A stretch of DNA of 64,000 nt from Gnetum montanum (taxonomy: Eukaryota; Streptophyta; Gnetopsida; Gnetales; Gnetaceae): positions 360,827 through 424,826 of the forward strand of contig MNCI01003606.1 of assembly GCA_015680685.1 (NCBI GenBank), in the 5' to 3' direction. The first letter of the stretch is position 1, and each line of letters starts with the position of its first letter. The translations under genes and the position numbers were made by a program. Positions 1-11,830 of this stretch are shown here, in pieces. Under the pieces are notes generated by a model. The model saw only the letters and a list, made by a program, of their open reading frames with translations, did no database searches and was not told the origin of the DNA.

Positions 1-1173
1 TCAAGTGTAGTCAACTAGAAGCCAATTTCAGCAAGCCTTTCTAAGTGTTGGAACTACATGCACCCTTAGATTGGAGCGTAGTTATCCTCCTGTGAAGAGC
101 ATAGGAAATACACAACCATTTTTTGCATGATTTTTTCTAAGTACAGGACTACTCTCTCCACTTCCCTAGAGCGTACTCAAGCATAGTAAGCCAGAACAGC
201 CTCCAAAGGCCTCCACAAGGTAGCATTTGCACTCAACTCAGCTCCAACTCACCTTTGGCAAACATAGTTAGCAATATGCATTTTTTTGTACGCACTTTTT
301 GACCCCAAATTGTAACTACACTCCACTCCATGCAAGACAGTGGAGAGCATAGTCTTGGAGTGTAGTCTTCAAAATGCATTTTTATAGGTACATTACAATC
401 CTCTTAGCACATGAACATGTAGTTGGTAGTGTAGTCATAGTTTGGTAGTCTTGCAGAGTCTAATAGAACACAATAAAGCACAACACTGTTGGCCTTGGTA
501 AAGAGTGTAGTTGGGTAATGGCGTAGTCCCAACCGTCCCTCTACCATGTGGCAGTCTCTCCAAATTTCACGCTAAACCTAGCCCTATAAATACCCCCACC
601 CTCAACATTTTAGGGATTGGAAAATTTGGGCATTAGTAAGAATTTTGGCATTTTGGGATGAACAAAAATCCAAGGCATCCTAGTAGACTAGAGAGAGGCA
701 AAGTTGAACACTACCATAGATACTGTAGTCCATCACACACTACAGTAGCCAACCTGGCAGGCATAGACACCATAACAGATGTTAGTCTTCATGGCTAGAC
801 ACTCCGAAGACTATGACTATGTTGTCCACTGCACCTATTATACATAATGTACCTTCTTATCCATTTTAGAGCTAATTATGATCAACCCATTTGGGGTGGT
901 GTTTCACACTCTCTCTCTTTCTTTCTTTGCATTTTTAGCATTTTTACTTGCATTTTCTAGCATTCTACTTAAATTTTCTGCTATTTCATCATGTAGCCAC
1001 ACTTGGATGATGGACTTTACACGTTTACATTCTTCTAAGTCCCTATTCAATTGACAAGACCATTCAGGGCACCCCATCTCCACCTCTAGTAGGCCCTCAC
1101 CTGGACTCAGGGTTAAGGCTATGCACTTGTGGATCCCTTGGTGTTCTAGCCACTGAAGTTTTTAATCATTATA
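1..1173 (+). repeat. 5' LTR of element A (left end off window)
   Basis: Base 1 aligns with about 53949 in the 3' LTR, so roughly 283 bases of the LTR lie before the window. The copy ends near ATCATTATA, matching GTCATTACA at the end of the 3' LTR, with the terminal CA decayed to TA. The U3 is rich in repeated words such as GAGCATAGTC and GTGTAGTC. The last ~130 bases (about 1041-1160) are a U5 segment also found in elements B, C and D. Confidence 0.85.
583..592 (+). promoter_or_regulatory. TATA box in 5' LTR of A
   Basis: The sequence CCTATAAATA lies about 580 bases before the LTR end. The same box is at 54463-54472 in the 3' LTR and at the equivalent place in elements B and D, which supports it as the core promoter. 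Confidence 0.7.
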
Positions 1174-1178
1174 GTTTT

Positions 1179-1197
1179 TGGCACTAGAAGGAGGGTC
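1179..1197 (+). promoter_or_regulatory. Primer-binding site of A
   Basis: TGGCACTAGAAGGAGGGTC starts five bases after the LTR end, with GTTTT as spacer. It begins with TGG, as required to pair with a tRNA CCA end. Near-identical sites follow the 5' LTRs of B, C and D. I cannot name the tRNA. Confidence 0.7.
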
Positions 1198-1459
1198 AAA
1201 CCATTGTCCTCTTTAGTCTCCATTGTAGTTTTCTTTCATGCTCTCTACATCACCATTGCTAGCTTCGAGCTAGCATAGACCTTGATACCCTTGTGGACCT
1301 GTTGCACATGTAGCTATAGCTAGATCTTAGGTTGGCATAGGCATCATCTACTAACCAAGTGATGTAGATTGGACCCCATAGTTGGTTCCTCTGAAACCCT
1401 GCATAGCAATACATTTCAACACTTAGCTAAATTCTAGGCCCTCAGTAAAGAGGGTATTT

Positions 1460-1640
1460 AGGTCTCAACATAGAGAGCATAGTTAGCTCTTAGCATAGAG
1501 AGCATAGTNATCTCAACATAGAGAGCATAGTTAGCTCTTAGCATAGAGAGCATAGTTCCCAAAGTTAGCCATTTTCCTAAAATTACCAAAGTTAGCCATT
1601 TTTCTGCAACTAGCAAAGTTAGCCATTTTCAGCAACTAGC
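1460..1640 (+). repeat. Short tandem repeats in leader of A, with an N
   Basis: A segment of about 48 bases built from CATAGAGAGCATAGTTAGCT words is present twice, before and after the N at 1509. It is followed by about three copies of CAAAGTTAGCCATTTT. The N lies exactly at the junction of the two copies, so the duplication may be an assembly join. This is the untranslated leader before gag. Confidence 0.7.
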
Positions 1641-1678
1641 AACTCCTGCAATCCCCTCTCACACATTAACTCACACAC

Positions 1679-3770
1679 ATGAATTTTGAGCAGCCTTTGA
1701 CATTAATCCCAAGCATAGTAGCTATCTTTCCCATCCAAGAAATTAGGATTGACGACCCTACCAATCTTGCTATGGTAGAGCCAAGTCAATTGCTTAGGCT
1801 GTGTGGCCCAGAGTCCAAGTATACTTTGTTGAATGATGAATAATGCAAATTCATCTGTGTAAAAATCCAAGTGGGGCTATTCATAGACCATTTGGACATG
1901 GAAGCCAACTGGGGCTACAAGCTCATTCACCAAAATGGATAGGAATATATCCCCTCCTTTGTCAAATTCATCCTAGTCATAGAACCTTACCGTTGGATAC
2001 TTGCCCAACTCATTTAGGAAAATGAGTGTGAAGTAGGGATAGATTACGAAGAGCCCCTAAAGGGAGAGGAAGATGAGTTCAAATCTTGTTTTGAGCATGA
2101 GGACTCCTTCCACACTATCTTCCAATTCGTAACCCCTAGTCTGGCCCTTCCATAGTCCCATTCAACTATCTTTCTTGAGACAGTCATAGTCCTAGAATCA
2201 CCATCGAAGTTAATGCTGGTGATAGTAACATACCAAATGAAACTTATGTATCATGATGTAGTGTACCCTATCAACTTGCCCTTTGTGGCACTAGCACAAC
2301 CTACCTAGCCATGTTTGCTAGTGGCAATCATGCCAGTTCAACCTTACATGCACACAATGCATGTCTCCCAGCCCCAAACCACTTAAGCACCTTATGTCCT
2401 ACCTATTTTATCAGCACCCTCAGAAATGGCTTGATCCATGCATGCATGGATTTCTCCAGTCACTGTGCTCTCAAAGTAGCCAATGCATCAAGCATCTCAT
2501 GTGGCCGCACAACTTGCAACTAGGTTGTGGACCACATAGCTAGCATAACAAATGGCACAACTAGCATAGCCTACTAGACCATCTGAAAACCTAGATCAAG
2601 CATTCCAACTGATCCAAACCTTGACTGAAGAGGTCAAAAAGCCCAAGGCTACCTCCTCAAAGATGGTGAAGGTAGTGGACTTCTACGAAGACAATCCCAT
2701 AAGTCCTACTATTCCACCACTCACTTTGCTAACTAGCATCTTGCTGCCCCAATTCGCCATGTACAATGGTGAAGGAAACCCTAATGCACAACTAGCGACA
2801 TTCAAGTTTGAGTGCCTACTGCTACAAGCCTAGCCTCACACTATCATATGCATGTTTGTCATGTTGCTAACTGGCAAAGCCTTAGAATACTACCATGCAC
2901 TATCTAGAGGTTCCATCTCCTCTCTGGAAGACCTCTTAAGCTCATTCATGACATGCTTCAAGTATAACTTAAATATAGAAGCAACCTTGAACCAGTTGAT
3001 GCAAATTAAGTAGGGCCACCTAGAGCCCATGTAAACATTTATCCAATACTGAAGTGTCTCATTGAATAAAATTCTAGAGCCCATAGTTGAGATGCATCTT
3101 CTAGCCATCTTCAAGGGTGTAGTTAATGACTTCACCAAGTCAAAATTGTACTATCTAGCCCTATAGTCCTTGAGCCAAGCCTTTGCCCAAACTAAAAGCA
3201 TATAGGCCATAGAAAAAGCTAGTAAGGACCCAGCCTACATGGCCTATAAAAGCCTACATGCCAAGAAAGACAAGGATAAGGGGAGGCAAAGAACAACTGT
3301 GGAAATTATGGTTAGAGAGGCCAAAACAACCAACTCAATGTCTATGGCCAACTTGCCAAAAGGCCTAACTAACAACAAAGTCACTAACCCTTGTGCCAAA
3401 GCCACCACTTCCCCTACATCCATAGTAGCCACAACCCAAGCCAATCAGAGGTCCAACTTGGAGTGTAAGGATCACTCCAAGTATAGCCTACTTCCGTTAA
3501 AACCTTCAAAGTTGTTGGACCAACTACTGAAGGATGGACATATCTAGTATAAGAAAATGTTTGAGGATGTTTAGAAAAAAATGATAAATATTGTGAGCAC
3601 CTAAGGAATCCTACATCAGCAGCCCCCAATGAACTCCCAATCTTGAAACACTTTAGGTTGGACTAGTTTTGTCATTACCACTAGCTATCTGGTCATATCA
3701 TGAAATTTTGTCTAGCCCTACAGGATGACCTCCAAAAAATGATTGATAGGGATGAACCGGTACTTAATGC
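1679..3770 (+). pseudogene. gag: gag of element A (degenerate)
   Basis: Gag forms the virus-like particle that packages element RNA. From the ATG at 1679 one frame runs through the N-terminal region and the retrotransposon gag core (about 2620-3200), with only in-frame stops, mostly TAG. Landmarks in the core are the YNGEGNPNA segment, an SISSLEDLL segment where Tat-like gags have their conserved SISSWxDL block, and KSKLYYLA. A basic stretch and the HSKYSLLP segment follow, and a weak remnant of the CxYHxxxGH zinc-binding segment lies near 3660-3720. The same blocks in the same order occur in the gags of B, C and D. Start choice rests on alignment of the N-terminal region with D. The gene cannot make a full protein. 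Confidence 0.8.
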
Positions 3771-3879
3771 CACAAACCCAGTTAGGCCACAAAACTAGTC
3801 CATGAGGGTCTACAATGACCTTCTGAATATAAATGATGTTGGTTACATCATAATCGCTATCAGTGTTAATGATGACTCG

Positions 3880-5363
3880 AAACTTGCATGGTAACGATTT
3901 GTGGTTCAGGTGTCCTTTGGCAATGCAAGGATCCCTTCATCCCCCATGGGTTCAAGGCCCCCTTTCATTGTCAGAGTGCCACCCCAAGCACCAACAACAC
4001 CCTTCATGGTTAGGGTCCCCTAGCATATCACAACAACAATAGTTCAACCACCTTCTGTCATCAAGGTGCCACAATAAGTTGACTCCTCACCTACCTAAAG
4101 TTCAATAGTTGGAAATGCATCAGTCCCCTCATGTCCAAGAGCTAGTCCTACTGCCTACACTAATAGGCCTTCCAGATGGCAACCTAGGAGACCCAATGAC
4201 CACCTCTCAAATAAAATGATTAGGCAACATCAAGAGCAAAGAGCACTCAGTCAACCTATACTAGTCTCCCTGGCTACATTTCCAATGGTCAAAACAATTG
4301 AGGAGGCCACAATCAGCAACTCACAGCCAACCACTAAAACCCTAGCATAGGCCAAGCCAAGGAAGCCCTGTAAAATCCATCTTTGAAGGTGTATGGAAGA
4401 AGTCAATGTCACTAAGAATAAAACTAATGAGAAAGACTTATTAGATGCATTAGCCTAGGTCAAGCAAGCACTAAAGTAGAAAAACACAATGTTGAGCCTA
4501 TATGACATGATTATGATCTCATGTGCCCATTGCGAGGTACTAGTGTGGATGTTGACCTCCATACATATCATGGAGGACATCCCTATGGATAAAAACTCCA
4601 TCCACACATTGATACTCCCCCTACATCATAGGAATTGAGCTCAACATCCCTCAAATTTTGTAATAAGGAAATTAAGGTTGACTTTGAGAAGGGTTAGGTC
4701 ATAATAGTGCCCATGTTCATCACCATAGGAGTTGAGCAATGCAATATTTGAAGGGTGCACATTGATGATGGGGAAGTAAGAAATGCTATCTCATACACTA
4801 TTATCAATAAGTTAGGCCTCATAGAGCAAATCATGCTGATGACAACCACATGCTTGAAATCCTTTAGCAGGTCATGTATCATCATTAAGGGTACTGTCAC
4901 AATTGCCTTTGTGGCAGGGGAGTAATTCCTCACCATTTTCAAATTCATCATAGTGGAGGAGGTGTTAGGATTCAACCTAATATTAGGCAGGCATTGGCTA
5001 GCCTAATTATAGGCCATCTCCTCCCCCATACATCAAGAAATCCACCTTCCATACAAAGGTGGTGAAGTTATCATCCATGGTAATAATGTTGCCCCTTTAG
5101 CCATCAACAACATAGACATAGAGCGAGGCTCAAAGGTGTAATTTCCTGATGACACACCCATGGTAGACAGTGAAACACATGCAGATGACACACCCAAAGA
5201 GGTGGTAGAAACCATTAACCACCTAGAGAACACCTTGTGGGAAAAATTGCCCTTCAATGTAGCTAGTGAAGGTCAAGGGGACTACCGAATAGTCCCCTCT
5301 AGGCCCTACACCCCCCCCCCCCCCCCCAATCCACACCGGATTAGGAAAAAAATGTGTGACTAA
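3880..5363 (+). pseudogene. pro: Gag-protease linker and protease of element A (degenerate)
   Basis: The linker (about 3890-4140) repeats a short peptide of the type PFxVxVP four or more times. Next comes a helical block around LYDMIMISCAH (about 4495) that is also present in B, C and D. The retropepsin follows: the active-site segment is VHIDDG with the first Asp codon at 4764, then the flap region, and LILGRHWLA near 4975-5010, the block before the C-terminal strand. The expected D-S/T-G is D-D-G here. The protease cleaves the Gag-Pol polyprotein in the particle. It is in a different frame from gag, so at least one frameshift lies between, and several stops occur. A proline-coding run of 17 C bases lies at 5311. 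Confidence 0.75.
5311..5327 (+). repeat. Homopolymer of 17 C bases
   Basis: This run lies at the C-terminal end of the protease frame of A, where it encodes prolines. Its length may be unreliable in the assembly. Confidence 0.9.
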
Positions 5364-5629
5364 GGTGCCCCCTTGATTTGAGAATGCTTAGGGACCTACC
5401 CATCATCTGCTTACTTGCACCATGCATCCCACTTCCCACTTACACTACACTAGTACTATAGCATTTTATCTGCATTTAGTTTAATCTCTTAGGTTACCAT
5501 CCACATAGCCTACGCATATGATAGCATAGTCTAAATTTATGTCATTTTTTCTTTAATGCATTTTCTTCCAAGCATGAAAAGCATAAAAATCATGAAATTT
5601 AGAACTAAAAAAACTAAGAACTAGCAACA

Positions 5630-5990
5630 CCGTAGCCCACCATGGCATTAAGTTGGCAACGCAATGGCCTAGGATGGCCTAAAACTATTGTTGCGGCCTA
5701 CCATGGCCTTAAACTTGCAATGTAATGGCCTGGGATGGCCTAAAACTATTGCTATAGCCTTCCATGGTCTTAAACTAGCAACATAATGGCCCAAGATGGC
5801 CTAAACCTATCACTATAGCCCACCATGGCCTTAAACTAGCAAAACCATGACCCACCATGGCCTTAAATTGGCAACACGTGGCCCAAAATGGCCTAAACTA
5901 CCATCCTCAATCTCTTCACAGTGATCCAAAATGGCCTTAAAATAGCATTAGTCCCTTGGCCTTAAACTAGCATGGGGCTTGCAATGGCCT
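5630..5990 (+). repeat. Hairpin/TAAACTAGC array A1
   Basis: There are about ten degenerate units of roughly 30-45 bases. Each has GGCC, six bases, GGCC, then TTAAACTAGCA or a close variant (CTAAAACTATTG). The array begins about 270 bases after the protease end. Related arrays occur at the same place in B, C and D. Confidence 0.8.
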
Positions 5991-6199
5991 AGTCACATGC
6001 ATTAATTCATGGCATCATAAGCATAGTAAGCACATAGCAAATAAACATACAAAAAAGAAAATTTTAGACATTATACATTACATGAACCAAATATATTCAT
6101 TAAATGTCACATGAATAGCAGTACATAGCATGAGCAGAAAAATATAGCAAAATAGAAAAAATGTCCAGTAGCAAGAATACATCAAGACATGCTCAACTA

Positions 6200-9100
6200 G
6201 TGGCACTAAGTGGGGGTGGAGGTTCTTCATCCTTCGCCACATTGTTGAGGCTCATAGCATCTCTTGGTACCTTCCACCATAACCATAGAAAATACCATCA
6301 TTAGTAAGCAAACATGTACTATACAAAGTAACATAATACATGCATAAAATCACAAAAGTACAAAAATTAACCTAAGAGGGTCCAACATCGTCATGTTTTA
6401 GAGGGAAATTTCCTAGGCCAACCTCCAAGTGTTGAAGGATCTCAGCCTTGGAAAGCTACCTTCAGTCCTCTTGGCCAAAGTCAATACCTACAAGGGTCTT
6501 GCCTTTGTCCACAATGGTCCATGTGGGTAGCTCCATTAAGAAGGTAGTAGAAGAAGGCTCTCCTAAAGGGGTGATGATCTGTCTCTCAAGAGAGACATGC
6601 ACTATTGTATGCTACATGAATAGCTCATATGCCTACCTCCCATCAATCGCCTCAAGAAACATCTCAAGGAGATGGAACTTGGTAGACTCCTCCTTGTACC
6701 ATTAAAGGTACACACTACACTCATGCTTGTATTAGTGCTTGTGGTTCTTCTCAATCTACTCCTACTAGTAGACCTTCATACTATAATTCTTCCAATCTTG
6801 ATTTTTTTTTGTAAGTAAGTCCATCTACAGTTGCTGCTCAATCAGCTCCCATGTGGCCTCATTTTTACCTTTGAGAGCTATCCAATATTGGGCATACTTT
6901 ATCTTAGAGGTATGCTAGGTGCTAATCCTCTATGACCTAGCCACCAAAAAATCATACTTAGATTGAAGATCTCTGATCTTCATATCCTGGCTACTCACTC
7001 TCTCCTACAACTTGTGCATGTGTTTTCATAGGTGCTCATTTGAGCGCCTGCTGATTCACAATGCTTTTGCATAGGAAAGTGTGAATTTGTTTGATGTCTT
7101 GTACATGTGACAAGACACCTAATCCACTTTAGGAGGGAGGTTACGAAGGGCATCTACCTTGGCCACTTTGCTCAAATCCCAGCATAGCTTGAAACCTACA
7201 AGCATGTAATAATCGACAAATCTTAGCCAAGAACTAAGCATGCAAGTAGTAAAGCAACATAAGCAAAGCAACATCATGCACATACCAAGCTTATGATCTA
7301 CCTATTGTAGGTGTTCCACCATGTCCTCAATGATTTCTTCCATGAAGGAAAACTCATTGGGCATGTCTACGCATGGCTCCATGCAGTAGGTAGATGTGGA
7401 ACCACTGGTAGGGACATCTGATGCTATAAAATAATGATGCAATTAGCATATAAGAAAACAAGAAAAGATGTTAGAGCAAATAGAAAATGAGAGATGGCAA
7501 TTCAAGTAAGTCACCTAGCAGGCTCTCAGGCATGAGTGTAAGGGGGTCTCCTAACTATGCACCATTGAATAGACTATCAAAATCACCCCCATCGGGGCAG
7601 TGCAATCCCTCTTCCTCCAAGTGTTGGAGGATCTCAACTACCGTAAGTAACTCATCCACATGGGCCTCCTCCTTCTTAGCTTGAGAAGGTGCTTCTTCTG
7701 CTACAACTTTGGATGCTAATCCTGCAACCCTCTTTGCTATCTCTATAATTAACACATAGGCATACGTATTAGCACATTAGCACAGTATGGCATAACATAA
7801 AAATAGAAAACATAAAAATATGATCAATACATTTAAGAAATTTATGAATACTAACCTGCAACCTCTATGTGCAATCTTTGAAGCCTGATATGAATCTTCT
7901 TACTACTTGGCCTTCCAACCTTAGAGGCTACCTCCTCTGTAGGATGTGGCCTCTTGATACTTGCCTTAGATAGTCCCACATCTTTGCAATGTAGTGCTTA
8001 TCCTTAGCCACATCCCCAGTGCCAACTATTTGACCCTCACCTACATTATCATGTAAGTAATGTGACTACTCCACAGGACACTTAGTCATTATAACTAACA
8101 ACTCATTGATCCCCTTTGGGGGATCCTATGTGCACATGGTCATAAACATGTGCTTAATCCATGGTTTGGATAGCTACTCATAGACCTACATGACCCACTG
8201 TCCAGCATCATGCACAACTAGGAGCTTCATGAACCTTTGCGGGTATCTTATGAAGAATGCGAAGTGGACGTGGGACTTCACCTAGAGGTTAAACCATAGC
8301 CTAGAGATCTCCGTGTGTAGCCTAGTGGCTATATATGTAGCCTAGTTGAATCTTGCCCCCTCTAGTAGCACCTCCTTCATCACCCATGAGTGCTTCACAA
8401 CAAGGATCTTTCCTTGGGAGAGCAACTTTAGAAAGGCATGAGTGCAGATAAGAGGGTAGAGCTTCCTTACCTCAGGCACAAGAACATCCCTAATTGATAT
8501 GCACTTGTGAGATTGGGTGGCCTCCAACTAGTCCTTGATCTTCCCTCTATGGTCCACCTCATTGCTAGCCTTATCGATAATAATTGGGCCATCAATGGGG
8601 AGGCCAAAGAGGTTAGCAAAGAAGGCCTCGCTGAGGTCAAGCACTATCTTCACACCACAAACTCAAGTGCAAAAACTGTCTCACATTGCTACTGAAGGAG
8701 TTGATGATGGTGGCCATCTCAGCCACTAGGATACTCAGGTTAAGGGCCAAAAGTAGGTCCATCAACCCTACTTGCTTGAGCTGACCAATTAGCACATTTG
8801 AATTCTTATGGCACAAGTAGTGTTGTACACCCTCCACATCATCATACTTCATAATAAGGGTGGCCTCTATCTAGCCAGTGGTGCCATCATCTTAGTCGAT
8901 GTAACTTATGCTACAACAAAGGCAAATCAACACCAACGTTAGCATCATGCAATGGCCAACTAACAAGCATACATGAGCAAGCACATGGGTGAAAACTTAG
9001 GAACACACATGAAAAAAATGCTATGTGAGACGGAGATGGCATTATGAGTATCTCTTCATTGTTGAGCATACCAATGGCCCACTCCTCATCCAACCAACCA

Positions 9101-9820
9101 TGGATCCTACACTACTGATACACCTTCAAGTATCGAGTGGGGTAGACCTCTAGATTGGAGTCCACCTGCTCTAGCATAGCTGCCTGAACATTTTCGTTGG
9201 ATGAGAACACATCTAGGGTAGTGTGAGTCAAGGCTAGAGAATCCACCTTGTTGTGTTGGCCCTCCTCGTCAACTCTAAATCTAGTATTAAGCATGAAGCA
9301 TGAGCCATTAGCAAGATCACATGAGCTAGTAGCAAAGAAAGACTACAAAAACCATGAAATCACTTACCATCTCACACAGTAGATAGTTCCAAGTGGATTT
9401 TGGAACAAGCTGTATACTCAAAATGCAACCAAAACGGTGTTTCTTTGGTTTTAGCAACCAAACCCTATCATGTGCCATATCCTAGATAGACACTGAGCAC
9501 TCCTAGGACCTCTACCTAAACCACTTGCTCCATCATCGCTAGTAATAGGCTCATCTAAGATGAACCTCAAGATGCCTTGGTTAGCCCTGGGCAGTATTAT
9601 CTCGATGATGGTGCTAGCCACCTCCACCATCAAGTGTGACCACATGATCATACTAAATTACTATAGCATGAACTCTAGGAACTCATGAGCCCCTAGATAG
9701 AACCATACCACCTGATGGCCCACCCACATATCTAGTGTAGGCATGCTAGTGATAGGCTTGCTCATGTAGCACAAGATGCCTATAAGCTCCACAATGATCA
9801 AGACAAGCTTCAGCAACACC
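6200..9820 (-). pseudogene. Antisense multi-exon gene of element A (degenerate, unrecognised)
   Basis: Read on the minus strand, protein fragments in this block match, in order, those of the better preserved antisense gene of element B. Approximate exons are 9368-9820, 9050-9294, 7856-8915, 7286-7742, 6372-7195 and a short last one near 6210-6290. Clear junctions are the acceptor GTAGTTGTAG|GG at 9821, donors ATG|GTAAGT at 9368, CAG|GTTAG at 7856 and TTG|GTATGT at 7286, and acceptor TTGTAG|G at 7196; most have a counterpart in B. Recognisable shared blocks are GILRFILDEPI, KLLSQGKIL and WVMKEVLLEG. Exon 5 lacks the acidic heptad expansion seen in B. A first exon and promoter were not found. 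I do not recognise the family. The protein is broken by TAG stops. Confidence 0.6.
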
Positions 9821-10084
9821 CTACAACTACCAAGCAATAAAAAAATTATTAGTATACATACTTAGGTTCAAATTTTGGCATTAAATTATTAAATTAAGTT
9901 AGCAAAATTAACATAACACTATGCATACTAATAAAAATTCTTAATTTTTGCAATGCCCTCTAGGGCCCTATAGGTATAGGACATCAACCACTCCATTTTA
10001 TGTGTGTGGTACTCACTAGGATACAACATGTTTACATAGACTTATGTTCTACAGGTTTGACATCATGCATGGTTTACAAAATTT

Positions 10085-10290
10085 TGGCAATTTTTTTCTA
10101 ACTTTAGACTACCTCAGTGTCGAGCGTAGTCTAGGATTTTGCAAAATTTTTTCTAACTCTAGACTACCTCAGTGGAGAGAGTAGTTTAGGAAATGGTAAA
10201 AAATTTCTAACTCTAGGCTACTACCTCAATGGAGAGTGTAGTCTATGAAAGAGGGAGGTAAAATTTTCTCTAACTCTACGGGCATCCTAA
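10085..10290 (+). repeat. Tandem repeat of about 55 bases, 3-4 copies
   Basis: Each unit contains TTTTCTAACTCTAGACTACC, then a segment like TCAGTGGAGAGAGTAGT. The words resemble those in the U3 of the A LTR. The array lies upstream of the antisense gene on its own strand. Confidence 0.7.
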
Positions 10291-11573
10291 CTATGCTCTC
10301 CATAGAGCATAGTCACAAAAAACTAACTTTTGGGGGTAGACACATTTGAACAAACGCTTGGCCATGCCCACTGTGCCTTGTGCCCATTGTGCCTTGCCAC
10401 ACCCTACCTTCTCTTCCTTTGCCCTCTCTCCCTCCTTCAAGACCACTGCCTGAAATCCCCACACCCAAAATTTTTCAAAAAAAGGGTTCAAGAATAAACT
10501 CTTATGTGCCCCAAAAGAAACAAAGCAAATGCACATGCCTTGATGTCAACCATAGCTGTGGCCATAGCCCCTATGGACACACCGTGGGGTATGGCCAATG
10601 GCTTGTCCCAAACCCCAACCAAAATATAAAAATGTTTCTATTGAAAGAAAAAAATGTAGGGTAACCCCCTACTGCATCCCCTACCATGCCCCCTGTCCCA
10701 TGGAAAGTCATCCTTGGCTACCGCCACAACCCCTGCCCATGCCCAAAGAGCACAAAAAAAGTTCAAAAAGAAAAGAATCTTCAAAACTCCTAGCTATTTC
10801 CATTGCATCATTCCTACTACCATTGTGCTACAATATGTGGCCTGCTACCCTCCCATAAATCCCACATGCACCAAATTTCTACAAAGAAGAGAAAATCCAT
10901 TTCCCACACAACAAAAAGAAGAGAAGAAACCCTGTAACCAAAACCCTCCCTATAATCACCCACAACCCTCCCTGCCACTACCACCATCAAAATGGCATTT
11001 TGGTAGCGATGACCCCTAACATGGCAGGGTGGCATGGTAGGGCGCACCCTCATGTCTAAGCTTCCAAACCCTTAAAATGGCAAGAAAAAGATAGAGAAAA
11101 AGTGAGCAAAGGGGAGAGTGTAGTCAGGGTACCTAGTAGAAGCTAATGACCTCCTCTCCTTTACATGCACTTATGACAAGTGATCCAATGCTCTTTTCCC
11201 CTTCACCACGTTTGCCAATCTTGGGTGTAGGCATCTACTCTAGTGCATCATCTTAGGCCAACTACACTCTCCATTGGTGGTCCACAAAAAAAATAATAAG
11301 ACTATGCTTTGAAAGTTGTGTTTGGAAACATAAAAATGACAACTTACCTAGGGTAAAACATGCTTATATATACTCCCAGGGTCATTTAATACACCACAAA
11401 CCCAAGACTACACTCCATAGTAAATGCATAATGGAGAGCATAGTTGGGTGAGAGTGTAGTCACCTAGACTTAGCCAAAATTTCCAACTTTTTACTACTCA
11501 GTAAATGCTCAAGCTAATTTTACTTTCCAAGCATGGCCAACCCTACCTAGACTAACATGTCTGATACATTTAT
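10291..11573 (+). other. No gene seen
   Basis: C-rich, low-complexity sequence with short open frames on both strands that show no domain or homologue in the window. Around 11240-11470 it contains GAGCATAGT and GAGTGTAGT words like those of the A LTR. I see nothing else. Confidence 0.6.
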
Positions 11574-11700
11574 GGTCTGCTAAGACCTAAAACTGGCACA
11601 CATATGGTTTACTAAGACATAAAACTGACACACATATGGTCTACTCAGACCTAAAACTGGCATGCACATGGCTTGTCGAGGCCTGAAACTAGCACAAGCA
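11574..11700 (+). repeat. Hairpin/TAAAACTGGC array A2
   Basis: Four units of about 33 bases. The first two begin GGTCTGCTAAGACC and GGTTTACTAAGACA, each followed by TAAAACTGGCACACATAT or a variant. The stem GGTCT/AGACC closes a GCTA loop. The array lies just before the pol acceptor, matching array B2 in element B. Confidence 0.8.
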
Positions 11701-11795
11701 TGCTTACCTTTCCTAACAGTCCACATGCATACTTAGAAAAATTTTTATTGCTTTTTTTTTTCTCTTTTTTTGTGCTTATTAACTTCCTTAAAGTA

Positions 11796-11830
11796 GGTGC
11801 CACTTGAGGTTTTTCTGATTCATTTTGTAG
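11796..11830 (+). promoter_or_regulatory. Candidate splice acceptor before pol of A
   Basis: A pyrimidine-rich stretch ending TTCATTTTGTAG|GAAC. The first pol ATG follows 10 bases later. The same arrangement is found at 25128 in B, 36377 in C and 41417 (minus) in D. Confidence 0.5.

Larger units (their letters stand above)
5365..11830 (+). other. Putative sense-strand intron of A, between protease and RT
   Basis: No sense coding similarity is visible between the end of the protease and the start of pol. A candidate donor, TAAG|GTGCCC, follows the conserved Gag-Pro tail. A pyrimidine-rich acceptor, TTCATTTTGTAG|GAAC, ends at 11830 just before the pol frame. Element B has a block of the same size and content in the same place (about 18930-25128). 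The block holds the hairpin arrays and an antisense gene. That it is spliced is inference; Ogre-type Tat elements are known to have an intron in this position. Confidence 0.45.

Noticed and set aside
1679-5363. TAG as a reassigned sense codon (Gln)
   Set aside because: TAG also replaces Trp codons, TAA and TGA stops and frameshifts occur too, and all copies are old nested elements. Methylation-driven decay explains the pattern.
10380-11053. Overlapping open frames of 80-100 codons on both strands
   Set aside because: Low-complexity Pro/Lys composition, no homologue elsewhere in the window, and no conserved counterpart in element B.
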